Source: Entrophospora sp. SA101 (Eukaryota; Glomeromycota; Glomeromycetes; Entrophosporales; Entrophosporaceae). From it: a DNA stretch of 12,063 nucleotides. The stretch lies in assembly GCA_958430865.1 (NCBI GenBank), contig CAUDNR010004345.1:106031-118093 (forward strand). Reading direction: 5' to 3'. The notes beneath the pieces were generated by a model. It saw only the letters and a list, made by a program, of their open reading frames with translations. It searched no databases and was not told the origin of the DNA. Made by a program: the position numbers and the translations under genes. Below, piece after piece: positions 8,294-12,063 of the stretch (positions are counted from its first letter, which is position 1; each line of letters opens with the position of its first letter).

Positions 8294-8982
8294 AATGGAA
8301 AGATTCGTCTTCAATTGAAAGATCCGCCTGTGTGTTTGGTAGATTCGATGGCTTATCACATTATGCACTGTATTAAGGTTATTTTCATATTTAGTATTAA
8401 CTATTAATTGTTTCGATCTTACTCTTTATTACTATAATCGGATGATAACTTGGAGTTGGTGAATAAATATGTAAATTTTGTGCAAATGATGAATGGGCAC
8501 CAGAGTTGTTGTATGCTGGCAAAGAAAATTCAGACATTTACAAATGGCGTGTAAATATTATGGACTATGTTGATGGTGAACCACTTTTTAATATTTCTCT
8601 TTCAACTGAAAAATGGCAGCAAGTTATTGAACAAGTTAAAAAATACTTTCAATGCTTCATTGTGCCAATCTACTCTTTGGTAATCTCTGTAGCAGTAAGG
8701 TTATGGTAAATCAGGATTGTTTGACAATAACATTATTACAAATATTGAACAATTAGTGACAGTGGGGGCAAACCTCACATTCTTCTCAAGCCTAAATGAG
8801 ATACATAATGGGGAGCTAAAAGTCGAATTAGTTGGGTTTAACCGGGGGGAGGAAGGTGAGTTTACATACCCATATTTCATGAATCATAATATCCAACGAC
8901 CATAAGGAGTGATGGATGGGAGATTTATTCAAAAACTCATGATAATGAATTTTTTTCGTCTTTTAATAGAAATTCGAATTGA
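8294..8982 (+). pseudogene. Degenerate protein-kinase-like domain (Bud32/FunK1-type resemblance)
   Basis: Pieces of one protein lie in different frames. Segment 8294-8377 reads KDPPVCLVDSMAYHIMHCIK and probably comes from the N-lobe. Segment 8467-8709 reads CANDEWAPELLYAG, then WRVNIMDYVDGEPL; the MDYVDGE resembles a kinase hinge, followed by a helix ending EQVKKYF before the frame becomes nonsense. Near 8760-8800 a third frame gives KPHILLKPK, resembling a catalytic loop (HGDLRKPNILL-type), then stops. The frame 8717-8905 continues with GELKVELVGFNRGEEGE, where GFN stands where DFD would be expected, then YPYFMNHNIQRP. After TAA at 8903-8905 a shifted frame (8908-8982) reads SDGWEIYSKTHDNEFFSS. 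Such kinase-like proteins are numerous in fungi. The frameshifts, stops and lost metal-binding Asp indicate an inactive relic. Family placement is from remembered similarity. Confidence 0.55.
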
Positions 8983-9117
8983 TTTCAACTGGATGTATGT
9001 ATCTTTCCTTAAAAAAATTTTTTTTCTTCTCACAAGCCTAACAACACAATTAAAAGTTATATATATAAATTATAATTCTTTCTTTTTATTACAATTATAT
9101 TATTCATTATATTATTA

Positions 9118-9740
9118 GAAAAATTCAATAATTATTATATTACTATTTTATGCAAAATTATCAACCACTTTAAAATAACACCACCAATCCTTGTCCAGGA
9201 TAAGCAACAGGTAGTCAGTCGCAAAAGAGTGATTAATGGCAATTCACCAAAAACGCTAGAAAAAGGTCTTGTAGAGAAAGAACACAATAAATGTAAAAAT
9301 ATTGGAGAACATATCTTCCTTTTTGTCACTGATTCCAAAAAATACCCTTTGCATTAGTGTCTATACTTTGATCAATTTATATTAATAGGAATTACTGGAT
9401 CAGCTCTTGAGTTATTAGGAATTAGAATTGATGTTATTATCACAATTTTCATGATCCTATTGAAAGAAAGAAATTATATAAATCTGTTATAGATTTGGGT
9501 GCTCCGGAACCAATTCTCCCCTATAATGTCCGCTCTGTACTTGGGAAACAAGGATGGAACCTCGCCCGTATTCCTGCTAGGGGATACGGAGCACCCTCTT
9601 ATATGTTTACTGCATCAATGTCATTTGAAATAGCGATTGGAGATAATAATTCTTGGAGTAAATTGGGTAAGAACAGACACGTTAAGAGTAGTTTGAAAAA
9701 TATCATCCTTTACTATCAAGCATTACTACTAAAAGACTAA
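9118..9740 (+). pseudogene. Degraded coding region of unrecognised family
   Basis: I do not recognise this family. A frame open from 9118 reads protein-like from about 9148 (KITPPILVQDKQQVVSRKRV, then GEHIFLFVTDSKKYPLH) to TAG at 9355-9357. The same frame continues beyond with LIGITGSALELLGIRIDVI. From about 9432 the protein character moves to another frame: DPIERKKLYKSVIDLGAPEP, then ILPYNVRSVLGKQGWNLARI, then PARGYGAPSYMFTASMSFEI. This part is less AT-rich than its surroundings and looks conserved. A possible donor GTAAGA follows TTGG near 9668, after which the frame becomes low quality, ending at TAA 9738-9740. There is no credible ATG. One stop plus one frame change argue for a pseudogene, although an unrecognised intron could explain part of it. 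It may or may not belong with the kinase-like pieces just upstream. Confidence 0.45.
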
Positions 9741-10115
9741 AAGACTAAAAGATAATTGTTAAATGGAAATTTTTATTTACTAATAAAAGAAATTTTCTTG
9801 AATAAATTACACAATTTTCTAAATGTATGATGATGATAATAATTCATATGACTTCGTATTCTATGTGTGTATTATACACTTATAAAAAATACTTTAATTA
9901 AAATTAGTAATAATAATTGCATATTTATAGATATTAAATATTAATGTTAAATATAAAATAAAAATTTTGAATATTAAATTAATAATTTCTCCAATATATA
10001 TATATATTTGAATTTACACGACATTCCTAAGAGAAAATTTTCAAAATAATCAATCGACTAATTGTCAAAAAATAAAAAAAAATGAATGTTTGAAAAAACT
10101 GATATTTTACTAAAC
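9741..10115. other. AT-rich region downstream of ERD2
   Basis: Gene-free and highly AT-rich, with a short TA run near 9998-10008. The right end should contain the 3' UTR of the minus-strand KDEL receptor gene. Confidence 0.5.
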
Positions 10116-11017
10116 TTACTGTGGTATTTCAAATTTTTTTCCATGTAACACACTAAAATGTTAATAGTAAAAACAATTAATAATTTCCAACACTAATTGG
10201 TTAATTCGTCAGACGTCTTTTTAAAAAAAAATTTTACTTACTTTTTATAATAGATATAAAAGAAATCACTATATAAAGCTGTTTGGATGGCACCAGCGAT
10301 CCAAACAATCCAATCAGTATATCCTTCATATTGGAAACGCCATAACCAATTCAATAAATAAAGTGCCCGATATGCACCTAGCGCAAATAAATAATGTGTT
10401 GTGATTGTTTCAGCTTCTCCAGTACGTGAAAGCATAAATAATTGTGGTAGAATAGCGACAGATTCAAGATAAATTGAAAATGTCCACAAAATCTTTTGAG
10501 AATTGGTTTGATTGGTTGTATTAGTTAATTAATAATATTTCTGTGGTAAAAAATCAATCCAATTAAATTATCAATAAATTAACTTTTACCTCAAGGAATA
10601 TGAAACGATAGTTAAGCAATAAAGCAAGTATTAAGCTTGGTCCTAACAAAAATTCTATACGAAGTGTATCTAAAGTTGGATCATAAGTTGCTCGGAACTT
10701 GTATTTCATCAAATATAAAATGTAAATTGACGTAGCTATAAAGAAAATTTTCATTAAAGTGTTGTACAATGAAATCCAAGTTGTAAACAAGTCCAAGTAA
10801 CGTGTAATGAAGACTATTGCATAAAGTAGTTGTGTCTTAAATGAAATACCTGGATGTGAAGAAGTATGTATTAACAAGAACATCAATAATAAATAACCTC
10901 TTGAATTATAATGCATAAAAACATACCAGAGCATGATCTTGTTTTTTGAATCTTTAACAAGATAATGAAAATTGATGCTAAATGCATCAAATCTGCTAAA
11001 AGTCGAAAAACATTCAT
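10116..11017 (-). CDS. ERD2: ER lumen protein-retaining receptor (KDEL receptor), four exons, 212 aa
   Basis: Spliced on the complement as 10927-11017, 10590-10849, 10242-10492, 10116-10152, with GTATGT, GTAAAA and GTAAGT donors and AG acceptors; phases agree and give 212 codons plus TAA, the length of animal KDEL receptors. The protein is a seven-helix Golgi membrane receptor that binds C-terminal KDEL/HDEL signals of escaped ER residents at low pH and returns them in COPI vesicles. It opens [13 protein letters not shown]. Conserved motifs include [41 protein letters not shown] and YRALYLLNW. Arg5, Arg47, Tyr48, Asp50, Glu117, Glu127, Tyr158, Tyr162, Asn165, Trp166 and Arg169 sit at the positions known for ligand binding. 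The tail [11 protein letters not shown], encoded by a tiny last exon, keeps the lysine pair used for COPI recognition. It is preceded by a 3' intron of 89 bp with a clear ACTATTAAC branch region. No lesion is seen. Confidence 0.96.
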
Positions 11018-11261
11018 TTTGATTAATTTTTAATTTTATTTAATTTTACTAGTTTTATAAAACTGAACTGATCTAAATTGTTTCTAAATAGGGACAAGTC
11101 ATTTCCAAATTTAGAAATAATCTAAAATGTAACAAAGACCCCCCATCTAACAAAATTTGTCGTGCGACTAGTGATGCATTTGATTAAATTATTTATCAAA
11201 AATACGTACAAATATTCTCTTAAATTAAAAACTAAATTGAACAAATTCATTAAAATTAAAG

Positions 11262-12063
11262 ATGCCTCCAAAAAATCGTGGTCCATGTGTTGTACCAACA
11301 CTAATAATGAGTTTAGAAGTTAACTGATTATACTATTAATAAAATTAGACTTAAAGATGTAAATAATGAATATTTTTAAAAAAAAAGATGATCAATTATA
11401 CTACAGGATACATTATTTAAATATAGTTGAGCCAGACAGACATGAGAAGTATAAGAAAAACAAATAATAAAAAATTGGCTGAAGATACCTTGAAGAGAGC
11501 ATGTACAGAAGAAGGTAAATATTTGCAGAATAAAGAAGATATATACTCTCAGAGTATTTTCCGTAATTTGTGAAATCATTCTAATCAATCATTTCTTCTA
11601 GAGCCACCATGGTCACCTTCACCAAAAAAAAAACAAAAAATCATGATATGTATGTGCATTATTCCTTATTTTATTTCTCTTTACTCTTTTTTATACCAGA
11701 GACTAATCCTTTTTTTTATACTATCATAGGAGGAACTGCTATTCTCTTTGCAGGAAGAAGCATTCCCATTGGCTGGGACAACTTCAGTAAAATTGTGAAT
11801 GGAGGTTACACTTTTCTTGACAAAATATCCCTGACTGCTGAATTCATTGAATGCAATTCAAAAGTTTCCCTTGTCATTCAGCCAAGATGATTTGGAAAAA
11901 CAATTAATCTGATGATGCTTAGAGATTTTTTTTGATTCCCATCCACCCAGACAATGAGGATTATCATTGTGAGCTGTATTGGGACAATGAATTGTCAAAA
12001 TGCAATAGATGTGGTAGATTGCAAACTAAGTTAGATTTTGATATTGTTAATGGTAAGAATGTT
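11262..12063 (+). pseudogene. AAA-ATPase-like (PF09820-type) gene, multiply disrupted and cut by the window end
   Basis: One protein can be followed through several frames. 11262-11324 reads MPPKNRGPCVVPTLIMSLEV and stops at TGA 11325. From 11329 it continues in a new frame (NKIRLKDVNNEYF), stopping at TAA 11377. A shift at a T5A9 run gives DDQLYYRIHYLNIVEPDRHE, stopping at TAA 11465. A further shift gives NNKKLAEDTLKRACTEE, then a GTAAAT donor at 11515 and a CTAATC/TTTCTTCTAG acceptor ending at 11601 lead to PPWSPSPKKKQK. A second intron-like block (GTATGT at 11650 to CATAG at 11729) precedes SIPIGWDNFSKIVNGGYTFL and NSKVSLVIQPR, but this join creates a stop. The P-loop-like motif after it (family RRFGKT) is broken by TGA 11888-11890, read here as R-stop-FGKT. 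A last shift at a T8 run gives IPIHPDNEDYHCELYWDNEL and a CNRCG. The family couples an AAA-like module to a nuclease-like C-terminus, which lies outside the window. It is non-functional as read. Confidence 0.75.

Noticed and set aside
8909..9118. Plus-strand frame following the kinase-like pieces
   Set aside because: Its start overlaps the better-matching shifted kinase-like frame (8908-8982) and the rest is Phe/Leu/Tyr-rich translation of T-runs.
9135..9338. Minus-strand frame of 67 codons
   Set aside because: It is antisense to the more protein-like plus-strand frame at 9118-9357 and has no recognisable features.
11376..11588. Minus-strand frame of 70 codons rich in Phe/Ile/Cys
   Set aside because: It is antisense to the N-terminal segments and first clear intron of the AAA-ATPase-like pseudogene.
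1..12063. CRISPR array, bacterial operon or phage-type defence system
   Set aside because: No regularly spaced repeats, ribosome binding sites or bacterial gene spacing exist. Spliceosomal introns in both intact genes show that this is eukaryotic nuclear DNA.

Overview
The window is eukaryotic nuclear DNA. It is strongly AT-rich, and two multi-exon genes can be spliced by hand using short introns (77-161 bp) with GTANNN donors and CTAAT/CTAAC-like branch points ahead of the acceptors. The base composition, intron style and accessory gene families most resemble an arbuscular mycorrhizal fungus (Glomeromycotina, Rhizophagus-like). The species is an inference from remembered family resemblance, not a database result.

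Two housekeeping genes are intact, both on the minus strand. At 5077-6985 lies a four-exon Ariadne-type RBR E3 ubiquitin ligase (517 aa when spliced). At 10116-11017 lies a four-exon KDEL receptor ERD2 (212 aa when spliced, the same length as animal homologues, with the ligand-binding residues at the standard numbers).

Between and beside them are decayed accessory genes. At 7716-7904 (minus) is the C-terminal zinc-ribbon/RuvC-III tail of a Fanzor, the eukaryotic TnpB-like RNA-guided nuclease. At 8294-8982 (plus) are broken pieces of a protein-kinase-like domain with altered catalytic motifs. At 9118-9740 (plus) is a degraded coding region of a family I do not recognise. From 11262 to the window end (plus) is a multi-lesion pseudogene of an AAA-ATPase-like protein; its N-terminal region can be followed through several frameshifts into the AAA-ATPase-like core, where a stop codon interrupts the P-loop.

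The left half (1-5076) is mostly noncoding AT-rich DNA. It holds a possible small two-exon orphan gene (892-1364), some coding-like Ser/Pro/acidic pieces (1417-1812), a small helical ORF on the minus strand (2221-2442), and Asn-rich coding-like scraps (3565-3772). Simple repeats are scattered throughout, including inside introns.

I see no intact novel system. The most notable signals are the Fanzor remnant, the layered decay of the AAA-ATPase-like gene and the unidentified degraded coding region. Together they suggest an accumulation zone for mobile or rapidly duplicating gene families between two conserved genes. The two intact genes act in separate processes (ubiquitin transfer; Golgi-to-ER retrieval), and nothing here links them functionally.
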